Shown here one piece after another: positions 1 through 7,474 of a stretch of DNA of 11,069 bases. The stretch lies in NCBI GenBank assembly GCA_022572335.1, contig JACZWD010000073.1, positions 1-11,069 of the forward strand, read 5' to 3'. Made by a program: the position numbers and the translations under genes. How positions within the stretch are numbered: position 1 is the stretch's first letter; each line of letters starts with the position of its first letter. The stretch is from Pseudomonadota bacterium (GTDB lineage Bacteria; Pseudomonadota; Alphaproteobacteria; Rhodospirillales; 2-02-FULL-58-16). The notes under the pieces were generated by a model. The model was not told the origin of the DNA. It worked only from the letters and a program-made list of their open reading frames with translations, and made no database searches.

Positions 1-1
1 C

Positions 2-256
2 ATCTGCCAGGGTGGGCTGGCCGATTGTATATTTTTCATGGCGGCGCTTTCCGTCAACCTGGGCCTGATCAACCTGTTTCCCGTCCCCATGCTGGACGGG
101 GGGCATCTTGCGTTTTATGCGGTGGAAGGGATTCTTGGTCGCCCGTTGAGCCGGCGGGTTCAGGAATACAGTTTGCGGTTCGGGCTGACTCTGGTATTGC
201 TGCTGATGATTTTCGTGACATGGAAGGATTTGGGTCACCTCTTTTTAAACAACTAA
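2..256 (+). CDS. rseP: RseP-like site-2 zinc metalloprotease, C-terminal part (5' end outside window)
   Basis: Partial gene; the reading frame is already open at base 2 and ends with TAA at 254-256, giving about 84 residues. The visible part carries the hallmark of the RseP/S2P family, NLFPVPMLDGGH, whose Asp is the third zinc ligand of the intramembrane protease; the HExxH helix would lie upstream of the window. After it comes the usual family ending, a RVQEYSLRFG amphipathic stretch and a last hydrophobic helix (LTLVLLLMIFVTW), with only a few residues after it. RseP cleaves anti-sigma factors and leftover signal peptides within the inner membrane. Its place directly before bamA, 36 bp away, is the standard alphaproteobacterial and gammaproteobacterial arrangement. 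An in-frame ATG at 38 is internal and not a start. Identification is firm from the motif and the context. Confidence 0.93.
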   Translation: MCQGGLADCIFFMAALSVNLGLINLFPVPMLDGGHLAFYAVEGILGRPLSRRVQEYSLRFGLTLVLLLMIFVTWKDLGHLFLNN

Positions 257-280
257 TGAACTGATCCACAGCTTCCTGGG

Positions 281-288
281 GGGAGGAG
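281..288 (+). promoter_or_regulatory. Ribosome binding site of bamA (decides a TTG start)
   Basis: The sequence GGGAGGAG lies 4 bases before the TTG at 293 and is the strongest Shine-Dalgarno match in the operon. There is no in-frame ATG or GTG nearby that would preserve the signal peptide, so this site fixes the rare TTG as the bamA start. No convincing promoter is visible in the 36-bp rseP-bamA gap, so bamA is probably transcribed from upstream. Confidence 0.7.
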
Positions 289-292
289 TTAC

Positions 293-2569
293 TTGCGGCG
301 TTTCGTTCGCTTATTTGCGATTGCTTGGTGTGTGGGAATATCGTCGCTGGCGCCCTGGCCGGCAGCGGCCCAGTCCGGCGATTTCGTGAGCAAAATCGTC
401 GTCGAGGGCGCCCAACGGATCGAGCCCGGGACGGTGCGCTCCTACCTGCTTATCCGGGAAGGCGACCGTTTTGATGCGAAGCGCATCGACCGCTCCTTGA
501 AGAGTCTTTTTGCCACCGGTTTGTTCGCCGACGTGACCATGCGCCGCGAGGGCGACGCCCTCATCATCACGCTGGTCGAAAACCCGGTCATCAACCGCAT
601 TGCCTTCGAGGGCAACAAGGCACTGGACGACGAGATCCTGAGCACGGAGATGAGCCTGCGTCCGCGCGTGATCTACACCCGCACCAAGGTACAGAACGAC
701 GTCAAACGGATCTTGACCATCTACCGCCTGAGCGGCCGCTTTGCCGCGACCGTGGAACCGAAGGTCATCCAACTGCCCCAGAACCGGGTCGACCTCGTCT
801 TCGAGATCAACGAGGGCGAACCGACCGAGATCCGGCGCATTCGCTTCGTCGGCAACCGGGCGTTCAGCGATTCACGCCTGCGCGAGGTCATTCGTACCAA
901 GGAATCCCGCTGGTGGCGGTTCCTTTCCAGCGACGACACCTATGACCCGGATCGCCTGACCCTCGACCGCGAACTGCTGCGCCGGTTTTATCTGAATAAC
1001 GGGTATGGCGATTTCCGTGTCGCGTCCGCGGTGGCCGAGCTGACGCCGGACCGCAGGGATTTCTTCATCACGTTCACCGTCGAGGAAGCGGCGCGCTACC
1101 GGTTCGGCAAAATTGAAGTGGAGGCGCGGCTGCGCGGCCTCAGTGCGGAGGACGTGCTCGAAACGATCGAGATCGAGGAAGGGGACTGGTACGCCGCCGA
1201 CGAGCTGGAAAAAACCTTGGTGGCCCTGACAAACACCGTGGGAACGCTGGGCTACGCGTTCGTCGACGTGCGCCCGCGCATCAACCGGGATCGCAAGTCA
1301 CTGATCATCGACGTGACCTTCGAGATCAACGAAGGACCGCGGGTGTTCGTCGAGCGCATCGAAATTTCCGGGAACGTACGCACCACCGGCGAGGTCATCC
1401 GCCGCGAATTCCGCCTGGTCGAAGGCGACGCCTTCAATTCCGCCAAGTTGCGCCGCTCCAGGGAACGCATACAGCGCCTGGATTTCTTCGAAAAGGTGAG
1501 CGTGGAGGAAGTGCCCGGCAGCGCCCCCGACAAGACCGTGATCAATGTGGAAGTGGAGGAAAAATCCACCGGTCAGCTTTCCTTCGGCGCCGGCTTCTCG
1601 ACCACCAGCGGCGGCCTTCTCGACATCTCCATCAGCGAACGCAATCTCCTCGGGCGCGGCCTCGACCTGAGGGCCAACGCGCTCCTCGCGGCACGCCGCA
1701 GCGAGATCGACCTGTCCTTTACCGACCCCTTCTTCCTTGATCGCGAGGTGGCGGCGGGATTCGACATCTTCCGCAGGATCAGGGATCTGCAGGAGGAAAG
1801 TTCCTTCGATTCCGCGGTTACCGGGGGTGCCTTGCGGACTGGCTACCCGATCACCGAGCTTCTGCGGCAGAACTGGAAATATTCTTTCAAGAAGCAAAAA
1901 ATCGATGACGTCGGCGAGAGCGCGTCCCGGTTCATCAAGGCCGAGGAAGGCAGCGAGACCATTTCGGAGGTTACGCATACGCTCACCTATGACAAGCGCG
2001 ACAGCGTCATCTTGCCCACCAAAGGCTATTTCATTCGCATGATCAACTACCTTGCCGGCCTGGGGGGCTCGACCCATTATATTCGTAACCGATTTAAGGG
2101 AGGCCAGTTTTTCCCGCTCGCCGACCAGTGGGTGCTGTCTTTCACCGGGTCTGCCGGCCACATCATCGGCCTCGGCGAGGATGTCCGCCTTCTTGATCGG
2201 TTCTTTGTCGGGGGCGACAACCTGCGGGGTTTCGCCACATCCGGAATCGGTCCCCGGGACGCGTTTACCGAGGATGCGCTGGGCAGCGAATGGATGTACA
2301 CGGCGTCCGTCGAGATCACCTTCCCGCTGGGACTGCCCGTCGAACTCGGACTCACGGGGAAGGTCTTCACGGACGTCGGCAGCGCGGGGACGATCAACCC
2401 CTCGGGTCCTGACGTCAATGATGAGCCCAGTCTACGCGCTTCGGTCGGCACGGGGATTGTCTGGGCCTCGCCTTTCGGACCCGTCGGCATGGACTTCGGC
2501 GTCCCGATTCTCAAGGAAAACTTCGATGAGATAGAGAACGTCCGCGTCAGCTTCGGCGCGAAATTCTAG
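293..2569 (+). CDS. bamA: BamA, outer-membrane protein assembly factor
   Basis: BamA is the Omp85-family core of the BAM complex, which folds and inserts beta-barrel proteins into the outer membrane. The 758-residue product starts with a signal peptide (cleavage likely after PAAA, residue 26). Five POTRA domains follow at roughly 30-98, 99-175, 176-266, 267-348 and 349-427, each with the repeated pattern of a strand, a GN/EG turn, and a helix with R..L...G(Y/F). The C-terminal beta-barrel starts near QLSFGAGFSTTSGG. The loop-6 motif appears as LRGF (Arg at residue 645) in GGDNLRGFATSGIG, and the protein ends in Phe758, the usual barrel-terminal aromatic residue. Length and architecture match the family. 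The start is TTG, supported by a strong ribosome binding site. It sits between rseP and an ompH/skp gene, whose start lies at most 9 bp after its stop. Confidence 0.97.
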   Translation: MRRFVRLFAIAWCVGISSLAPWPAAAQSGDFVSKIVVEGAQRIEPGTVRSYLLIREGDRFDAKRIDRSLKSLFATGLFADVTMRREGDALIITLVENPVINRIAFEGNKALDDEILSTEMSLRPRVIYTRTKVQNDVKRILTIYRLSGRFAATVEPKVIQLPQNRVDLVFEINEGEPTEIRRIRFVGNRAFSDSRLREVIRTKESRWWRFLSSDDTYDPDRLTLDRELLRRFYLNNGYGDFRVASAVAELTPDRRDFFITFTVEEAARYRFGKIEVEARLRGLSAEDVLETIEIEEGDWYAADELEKTLVALTNTVGTLGYAFVDVRPRINRDRKSLIIDVTFEINEGPRVFVERIEISGNVRTTGEVIRREFRLVEGDAFNSAKLRRSRERIQRLDFFEKVSVEEVPGSAPDKTVINVEVEEKSTGQLSFGAGFSTTSGGLLDISISERNLLGRGLDLRANALLAARRSEIDLSFTDPFFLDREVAAGFDIFRRIRDLQEESSFDSAVTGGALRTGYPITELLRQNWKYSFKKQKIDDVGESASRFIKAEEGSETISEVTHTLTYDKRDSVILPTKGYFIRMINYLAGLGGSTHYIRNRFKGGQFFPLADQWVLSFTGSAGHIIGLGEDVRLLDRFFVGGDNLRGFATSGIGPRDAFTEDALGSEWMYTASVEITFPLGLPVELGLTGKVFTDVGSAGTINPSGPDVNDEPSLRASVGTGIVWASPFGPVGMDFGVPILKENFDEIENVRVSFGAKF

Positions 2570-2572
2570 GAG

Positions 2573-3154
2573 ATGGCCTTGAGACCTACAGCGATCTCCA
2601 CCCTTTGCGCATTCATCATTTTGGCGTCCCTGACGGGACCGGCGGCGGCCCAGCAGCCGGAAACGTCAAAGGACATAATAACCTTGCTCAACATGGCGGT
2701 TATCGATACCGAGGTAATCCGCCGCAACAGCAGGGCGTTCAAGGACCTCCGCGCGCAGATCGCCAAGTACCGCAAAGCGATCCGGGCCGATATCCAGAAG
2801 GAGGAGGAGGTGCTCCGCGGCGCTAACGAGGAACTGGCCAGAAAGCGCGCCATTCTTGCGCCCGAAACCTTTGCCGAGGAGCGCCGGCAGTTCGAGGAAC
2901 GTCTGGTGCTGGTTCAGCGCACGGTCCAGAATCGCAAGAAGGATCTGGATAGAGTGGCGGCGGCGGCGGTAAAAAAGGTAGAGGCGGTCCTTAACAAGAT
3001 CATCGACGAAGTGGCGAAAGAGCAGAGCCTGGGCCTGATTTTGCGCAAGAATCAGACGGTTCTCGTGGCCCCGGAACTGGATATCACTCCGTACGTGCTT
3101 AAGCTCCTGGACACGGCCTTGCCGTCCCTCAAGGTTTCCGATCCCGGAACGTAG
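2573..3154 (+). CDS. ompH: OmpH/Skp-family periplasmic chaperone
   Basis: Skp/OmpH proteins form jellyfish-shaped trimers that hold unfolded outer-membrane proteins in the periplasm and pass them to BamA. The 193-residue product has a signal peptide ending at GPAAA (cleavage about residue 26), a short beta segment (LNMAVIDTEVIRRNS), then a long charged helical region with coiled-coil character (about residues 60-125, rich in K, R, E and A), and a returning strand (GLILRKNQTVLVAPELDIT) that closes the trimer body. This layout is diagnostic although Skp sequences are poorly conserved. The start is uncertain. The ATG at 2573 has its possible ribosome site, TAGGAG at 2567-2572, directly against it, whereas the in-frame TTG at 2579 is 6 bases after that site and better spaced. 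Both starts keep the signal peptide. Translation is probably coupled to bamA. Confidence 0.88.
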   Translation: MALRPTAISTLCAFIILASLTGPAAAQQPETSKDIITLLNMAVIDTEVIRRNSRAFKDLRAQIAKYRKAIRADIQKEEEVLRGANEELARKRAILAPETFAEERRQFEERLVLVQRTVQNRKKDLDRVAAAAVKKVEAVLNKIIDEVAKEQSLGLILRKNQTVLVAPELDITPYVLKLLDTALPSLKVSDPGT

Positions 3155-3157
3155 GCG

Positions 3158-4180
3158 ATGGCCGATCCGCGTTTTTTCTCCGTCGCTGGGCCATTCACCC
3201 TAAAAACTCTGGCAGAGATTTCCCGCGCCCAAATCGGTGGCGGCGCGGACCCCGATTCCCTTTTCTCGGACGTGGCGACGCTGGCCTCGGCCGGACCCGG
3301 CGACGTCGCCTTTCTCGACAACCAGCGTTATCTTGACGCGTTCACCACCACCAAGGCCGGCGCCTGCCTGGTCCATCCCGACCTGGCGCCGAAAGCCCCC
3401 CGGGGCATGGCCCTGCTGGTGACGCCCGAGCCCTATCATGGCTATGCGCGCGTTGCCGACGCCTTTTACCCGGCCCCGCCACCGAAGGCCGCCGTAGCCC
3501 CGTCGGCGGTGATCGACGACACCGCGGCGCTCGGAGAGGACTGTCGCGTGGACGCCGGCGCGGTCATCGGCGCCGGGGCGCGGATCGGCCGGCGCTGCCA
3601 CATCGGCGCCAACGCCGTGATCGGGGACGCCGTGGTTCTGGGCGACGACTGCGTTGTCGGATCGTGCGCCTCGTTGGCCTTTTGCGTCGTCGGCGCGCGC
3701 GTGGTGATTCACGCCGGGGTCCGCGTCGGCGAAGACGGTTTCGGCTTTGCCGTGGGCAAGCAGGAACACCTCAAGGTGCCGCAACTGGGGCGGGTGCGCA
3801 TCGAGGACGACGTGGAGATCGGCGCCAACACCACCATCGACCGGGGCGCCGGCCCCGATACGGTCATCGGCGCCGGTACCAAAATTGATAATTTGGTCCA
3901 AATAGCCCATAACGTACAGCTTGGCCGGAGCTGCATGGTGGTGGCACAGGTCGGGATTTCGGGCAGCGCCACGGTCGGCGATGGCGTCATGATGGGTGGA
4001 CAGGCCGGGCTGACCGGCCATTTGCGGATCGGCTCGGGCGCCCGCATCGCCGCCCAAAGCGGCGTCATGCGGGACGTGGAATCCGGAGCCGCCGTCGGCG
4101 GCTCACCGGCGGCGCCGGTGCGCGAATGGCTGCGCGGCGTCGCGGCCGTGGCGCGCCTGGCGCGAAAGAAAGGCGGATGA
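3158..4180 (+). CDS. lpxD: LpxD, UDP-3-O-(3-hydroxyacyl)glucosamine N-acyltransferase
   Basis: LpxD transfers a 3-hydroxyacyl chain from acyl carrier protein to the 2-amino group of the UDP-sugar, the third step of lipid A synthesis, in the cytosol. The 340-residue protein has the family's N-terminal uridine-binding domain (about 1-105, including GDVAFLDNQRY), then a left-handed beta-helix of hexapeptide repeats (about 110-310; IGAGARIGRRCHIGANAVIG and similar). The conserved IAHN motif gives the likely catalytic His251. A basic C-terminal helix (REWLRGVAAVARLARKKGG) is typical. Length is normal for the family. It begins 3 bp after the ompH stop, and fabZ starts 3 bp after its own stop. If the neighbouring gnn genes act as proposed, its substrate would carry an amide instead of an ester at position 3. 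Confidence 0.97.
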   Translation: MADPRFFSVAGPFTLKTLAEISRAQIGGGADPDSLFSDVATLASAGPGDVAFLDNQRYLDAFTTTKAGACLVHPDLAPKAPRGMALLVTPEPYHGYARVADAFYPAPPPKAAVAPSAVIDDTAALGEDCRVDAGAVIGAGARIGRRCHIGANAVIGDAVVLGDDCVVGSCASLAFCVVGARVVIHAGVRVGEDGFGFAVGKQEHLKVPQLGRVRIEDDVEIGANTTIDRGAGPDTVIGAGTKIDNLVQIAHNVQLGRSCMVVAQVGISGSATVGDGVMMGGQAGLTGHLRIGSGARIAAQSGVMRDVESGAAVGGSPAAPVREWLRGVAAVARLARKKGG

Positions 4181-4183
4181 GCG

Positions 4184-4648
4184 ATGGATTCGGACGTGGC
4201 GGTCGCAGGGAAGAGCATCGACATAGAGCGGATCATGGAGATGATCCCGCACCGCTATCCCTTCCTGATGATCGACAAGCTCATCAACGTCATACCCGGC
4301 GCCAGCGCCGTCGGGGTCAAGAACGTCACCATCGGCGAACCCTACTTCCAGGGCCACTTTCCGTCCCGTCCCGTGATGCCCGGGGTGCTGATCATCGAGG
4401 CCATGGCGCAGACGGCGGCGGTCCTTGTCATGGAGACCCTTGGCGCGGAGGCGGAGGGCAGGCTGGTCTACTTTCTGTCGGTGGACGCGGCGCGCTTCCG
4501 CAAACCCGTCGTGCCGGGCGACACCTTGTATATTCACGTGGAAAAGCAATATAAGCGCGGCAATGTGTGGAAGTTCAAGGGCGAGGCCCGGGTCGGCGAT
4601 ACCCTGATGGCGGACGCCACATTCGCCGCCATGATCATGGAAAACTGA
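4184..4648 (+). CDS. fabZ: FabZ, 3-hydroxyacyl-ACP dehydratase
   Basis: FabZ removes water from (3R)-hydroxyacyl-ACP in type II fatty acid synthesis. It competes with LpxA and LpxD for the same 3-hydroxyacyl-ACP pool, which explains its conserved place between their genes. The 154-residue product is a single hot-dog fold domain with the IPHRYPFLMID segment (residues 21-31) and the active-site pair His58 (in FQGHFP) and Glu72 (in PGVLIIEAMAQ), with the 14-residue spacing known from E. coli FabZ (His54/Glu68). Length is normal. The N-terminus has about 10 extra residues before the conserved IDIERIMEMIPHR. The gene starts 3 bp after lpxD and ends directly against the lpxA ATG, consistent with a single transcript and coupled translation. 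Confidence 0.97.
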   Translation: MDSDVAVAGKSIDIERIMEMIPHRYPFLMIDKLINVIPGASAVGVKNVTIGEPYFQGHFPSRPVMPGVLIIEAMAQTAAVLVMETLGAEAEGRLVYFLSVDAARFRKPVVPGDTLYIHVEKQYKRGNVWKFKGEARVGDTLMADATFAAMIMEN

Positions 4649-5449
4649 ATGACTGATATCCATCCCACGGCCGTTGTCGATGACGGTGCCCGCATCGGCG
4701 CCAACGTCACCGTCGGGCCGTACAGCATCGTCGGCGCGGGGGTGGAGCTGGCCGACGGCGTCACCGTCATGTCCCATGTGGTGGTGAACGGCCGCACCAG
4801 CATCGGCGCCAACACCAAGGTTTACCCGTTTGCCTCCATCGGCCTGGCGCCCCAGGACCTGAAATACAAAGGCGAGCCCTCGCGGCTCGAGATCGGGTGC
4901 AACAACATCATCCGCGAGCACGTCACCATGCACGGGGGAACCAAAGGGGGCGGCACGGTGACCCGCGTCGGCAACAACTGCCTGTTCATGGTGGCCTGCC
5001 ACGTGGCCCACGACTGCCGGATCGGCGATCATGTGGTGATGGTCAACAACGCCACCCTGGGCGGGCACGTGACGGTCGGCGAATGGGCCATTCTTGGCGG
5101 CCTTGCGGCGGTGCACCAGTATGTGCGTATCGGCCGCCACGCCATGGTGGGCGGCCTCTCGGGCGTGGAGAACGACGTCATTCCCTTTGGCTCGGTCACC
5201 GGCAACCGCGCCCGGCTCCAGGGCCTCAACATCGTCGGCCTGAAGCGCCGGGGCGTTGCGCGCGACGACATCCACGTTCTTCGCAACGCCTATCGCCTCC
5301 TGTTCGCCCAGGAAGGCACCATGGCCGAACGGCTGGACGACGTGGCCGAGCTGTTCCACGACACCCGGGCGGTGATGGAAATCGTCGACTTCATCCGCAC
5401 CGAGTCCGAACGCTCCATCTGCCAACCCACACTGGAAGATGCCGCCTAA
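4649..5449 (+). CDS. lpxA: LpxA, UDP-N-acetylglucosamine acyltransferase
   Basis: LpxA performs the first, reversible step of lipid A synthesis, adding a 3-hydroxyacyl chain from ACP to position 3 of UDP-GlcNAc (or to the 3-amine of UDP-GlcNAc3N in some bacteria). The 266-residue protein is a left-handed beta-helix of hexapeptide repeats (about 1-185) with a helical C-terminal domain starting after GLKRRGV. By alignment with E. coli LpxA, which runs 4 residues ahead, catalytic His125 is His121 (VAHDC), Asp74 is Asp70 (QDLKY), His160 is His156 (VHQY), and the acyl-chain ruler Gly173 is Gly169. Gly at that position usually goes with a longer (about C14) hydroxyacyl chain. The E. coli HRGT segment reads HGGT here. 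The start abuts the fabZ stop with no gap; the gene overlaps lpxI by 11 bp. Confidence 0.97.
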   Translation: MTDIHPTAVVDDGARIGANVTVGPYSIVGAGVELADGVTVMSHVVVNGRTSIGANTKVYPFASIGLAPQDLKYKGEPSRLEIGCNNIIREHVTMHGGTKGGGTVTRVGNNCLFMVACHVAHDCRIGDHVVMVNNATLGGHVTVGEWAILGGLAAVHQYVRIGRHAMVGGLSGVENDVIPFGSVTGNRARLQGLNIVGLKRRGVARDDIHVLRNAYRLLFAQEGTMAERLDDVAELFHDTRAVMEIVDFIRTESERSICQPTLEDAA

Positions 5450-6272
5450 GCTCGGCATCCTGGCCGGGCGCGGCGAGTTGCCGGCGCGCATCATCCAAGC
5501 CTGCAGGGAAACCGGCCGCGACTACTTCGTCATTGCGTTCGAGGATCAGACGGCTCCCGAGACCGTTGCCGGGGCGCCCCACGCCTGGGTACGCCTGGGC
5601 GCCGCCGGCAGTGCCTTGCAGCGCCTGCGCGACGCCGGGGTCGAGGAACTGGTCATGGCGGGGGGCGTCCACCGTCCTTCCCTTGCCGCTCTCCGACCGG
5701 ATGCATGGGCGGTCAAGATGATCGCCAGGAAGGGTGGCAAGGCGCTGGGCGACGACGGGCTGTTGTCGGCCCTGGTCACGGCGCTCGAGGATGAGGGATT
5801 TCGCATGGTCGGCGCCGATGACGTGGTGTCCGACCTTCTCGCCCCGCAAGGGCTGATGGGCGCCATCGTGCCCAAAGCCGAGGCCAAGGCGGACATCGCC
5901 CTCGGCATCGAAGTGGCCCTCGGCCTGGGCGCCCTCGACGTGGGACAGGCGGTGGTGGTGCAGCAGGGGCTGGTCCTCGGCGTCGAAGCGGCGGAGGGAA
6001 CGGATGCCCTGATCGAACGGTGCGCCGGCCTCCGCCGCTCGGGCTTCGGGGGCGTCCTCGTCAAGGTCAAGAAACCGGGACAGGAGCGCCGTGTGGACCT
6101 GCCCACCATCGGGGTTTCCACGGTCACGGCGGTGGCCGCGGCGGGCCTGAGCGGAATCGCCGTGGAGGCGGGAGGAACCCTGGTCATGGACCGGATCGCG
6201 GTGGCGGCGGCGGCCGACGGGGCGGGGGTGTTCGTCATTGGCGTGCCGGTGGCGGACGACGCGCCGGCATGA
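5439..6272 (+). CDS. lpxI: LpxI, UDP-2,3-diacylglucosamine pyrophosphatase (DUF1009 family)
   Basis: LpxI hydrolyses UDP-2,3-diacylglucosamine to lipid X (2,3-diacylglucosamine 1-phosphate) and UMP. It replaces the unrelated LpxH in most alphaproteobacteria and attacks the other phosphorus atom. The 277-residue product shows the family's N-terminal LGILAGRGELP, the central LGDDGLLSAL and EGFRMVGADDV segments, and the C-terminal domain with KKPGQERRVDLPTIG, where Asp220 corresponds to the catalytic Asp of the Caulobacter enzyme (Asp225 as recalled). Length fits. The ATG lies inside the end of lpxA (11-bp overlap) with GGAAG directly before it, and no other in-frame start would keep the conserved N-terminus. 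The stop overlaps the lpxB start as ATGA. Between lpxA and lpxB is the typical alphaproteobacterial position. Confidence 0.96.
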   Translation: MPPKLGILAGRGELPARIIQACRETGRDYFVIAFEDQTAPETVAGAPHAWVRLGAAGSALQRLRDAGVEELVMAGGVHRPSLAALRPDAWAVKMIARKGGKALGDDGLLSALVTALEDEGFRMVGADDVVSDLLAPQGLMGAIVPKAEAKADIALGIEVALGLGALDVGQAVVVQQGLVLGVEAAEGTDALIERCAGLRRSGFGGVLVKVKKPGQERRVDLPTIGVSTVTAVAAAGLSGIAVEAGGTLVMDRIAVAAAADGAGVFVIGVPVADDAPA

Positions 6273-7468
6273 GCGCCGCCGGCCGCGCTGAGGCGCCGCT
6301 GATCTTCCTCATCGCCGGCGAGCCGTCGGGCGACGTTTTGGGGGCACGCCTGATGGCGGCCCTCAAACGCCAATCCGGCGGCAACGTGCGCTTCGCCGGC
6401 ATTGGCGGTGTCCGCATGGGAGAGGAGGGACTCGACAGCCTGTTTCCCATTGGCGAACTCTCCGTCATGGGCTTGGCCGAGGTCCTGCCCCACGTGCCGC
6501 GGCTGTTACGCCGCATCCGCGAGACGGCGGCCCACATTCTGGCCGTGGACCCGTCGGTCCTGATCACCATCGATTCTCCCGACTTCACCTTTCGCGTCGC
6601 CAAGCGAAACCGGCTCGGCGGTGCCACCATGCCGGCGATCCACTATGTGGCGCCGCAGGTGTGGGCGTGGCGGCCGGGCAAGGCGAAAGCGACGGCGCAC
6701 CTGTTCGACCGCCTCATGGCACTGTTGCCCTTCGAGCCCCCCTATTTCGAGGCCGTGGGGCTGCCCTGCACCTTCGTCGGCCATCCCGTGGTGGAAAGCG
6801 GCGCCGGGACGGGGGACGGACCGGCCTTTCGGCGGCGCCACGGCATCCCGGAGGGGACGCCGCTGATCTGCGTGCTGCCCGGAAGCCGGCGCACCGAGAC
6901 CAAGCCCCTGTTGCCGGTCTTCGGCGAAACCCTGGCGCGGCTTGCGCGGTCGTGCCCACACCTCAGGGCGGTGGTGCCGACGGTGGAGACCGTGGCCGAC
7001 GCCGTGACCGCGGCCGCCGGAGAGTGGCCGGTTCCGGCCCTGGTGCTGACACGCGAAGCGGAAAAATTCGACGCCTTCGCCGCCGCCGACGCCGGGCTCG
7101 CCGCCTCGGGAAGCGTGACCCTGGAGCTGGCCATGGCCGGTATGCCCATGGTGGTGGCCTACAAGATGAACCCGGTCACCGGCTGGCTGGCCCGGCGCCT
7201 GATTCGCACGCGCTACGTGAACCTGATGAACCTGATCCTGGACCGGGACGCGGTGCCGGAACTGCTGCAGGGCGATTGCACCCCGGACAAGCTGGCGCAG
7301 GCCCTTTTCCGTCTTCTCACCGACGGGGCGGCGCGACGGGCGCAACGCGCCGCCTTCGCCGAGGTGCTGGAGAAGCTTGGCCGCGATGGGCCGCCGCCCT
7401 CGGAACGGGCCGCCGAAGTGGTGCTGGAGGTGATCCGCGGGGCCGGCGGCCGGGCCGCCGTGGGATAG
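6269..7468 (+). CDS. lpxB: LpxB, lipid-A-disaccharide synthase
   Basis: LpxB is a peripheral inner-membrane glycosyltransferase (GT19, GT-B fold) that condenses UDP-2,3-diacylglucosamine with lipid X to form the beta-1,6-linked lipid A disaccharide. The 399-residue product has the family signature AGEPSGD (residues 16-22), FAGIGGVRM, ELSVMGLAEVLPH, IDSPDFTFR, IHYVAPQVWAW, FVGHPVVE, LPGSRRTE (PGSR at 204-207) and the UDP-sugar binding region SGSVTLELAMAGMPMVVAYK from residue 280. The frame is open upstream to an ATG at 6020, but the start at 6269 is chosen because the conserved N-terminus begins just after it and it forms an ATGA overlap with the lpxI stop. It is the last gene of the envelope operon and ends directly against the stop codon of the opposing aminotransferase gene. 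Confidence 0.97.
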   Translation: MSAAGRAEAPLIFLIAGEPSGDVLGARLMAALKRQSGGNVRFAGIGGVRMGEEGLDSLFPIGELSVMGLAEVLPHVPRLLRRIRETAAHILAVDPSVLITIDSPDFTFRVAKRNRLGGATMPAIHYVAPQVWAWRPGKAKATAHLFDRLMALLPFEPPYFEAVGLPCTFVGHPVVESGAGTGDGPAFRRRHGIPEGTPLICVLPGSRRTETKPLLPVFGETLARLARSCPHLRAVVPTVETVADAVTAAAGEWPVPALVLTREAEKFDAFAAADAGLAASGSVTLELAMAGMPMVVAYKMNPVTGWLARRLIRTRYVNLMNLILDRDAVPELLQGDCTPDKLAQALFRLLTDGAARRAQRAAFAEVLEKLGRDGPPPSERAAEVVLEVIRGAGGRAAVG

Positions 7469-7474
7469 TTATTT
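7444..7474 (+). terminator. Possible intrinsic terminator inside the lpxB 3' end
   Basis: A perfect inverted repeat, CGGCGGC-CGG-GCCGCCG at 7444-7460, can form a 7-bp all-GC stem with a 3-base loop. It overlaps the last lpxB codons. It is followed after five bases by the T-rich TAGTTATTT (7466-7474), which includes the lpxB stop. The U tract is interrupted and shifted from the stem, so termination may be partial or Rho-dependent. No comparable signal serves the opposite strand here. Confidence 0.35.

Noticed and set aside
1298..2161. Long (287-codon) open frame antisense to bamA
   Set aside because: The plus strand is unambiguously BamA. The antisense frame has no recognisable motif, signal or ribosome site.
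3500..5200. Repetitive GCC/ATC/GGC pattern in lpxD and lpxA as a DNA repeat
   Set aside because: It reflects the protein hexapeptide repeats of the beta-helix fold, not a nucleotide-level repeat array; no CRISPR-like spacing is present.
4103..5494. Long (463-codon) open frame antisense to fabZ and lpxA
   Set aside because: It is the mirror of genes with strong families on the plus strand. Its His/Asp/Gly-rich product is what the complement of hexapeptide-repeat and GC-rich coding sequence yields.
6020..6268. In-frame upstream extension of lpxB beginning with an ATG at 6020
   Set aside because: It lies wholly inside lpxI in another frame, translates to a Gly/Arg-rich low-complexity stretch, and the conserved LpxB N-terminus starts just after the ATG at 6269, which also overlaps the lpxI stop as ATGA.
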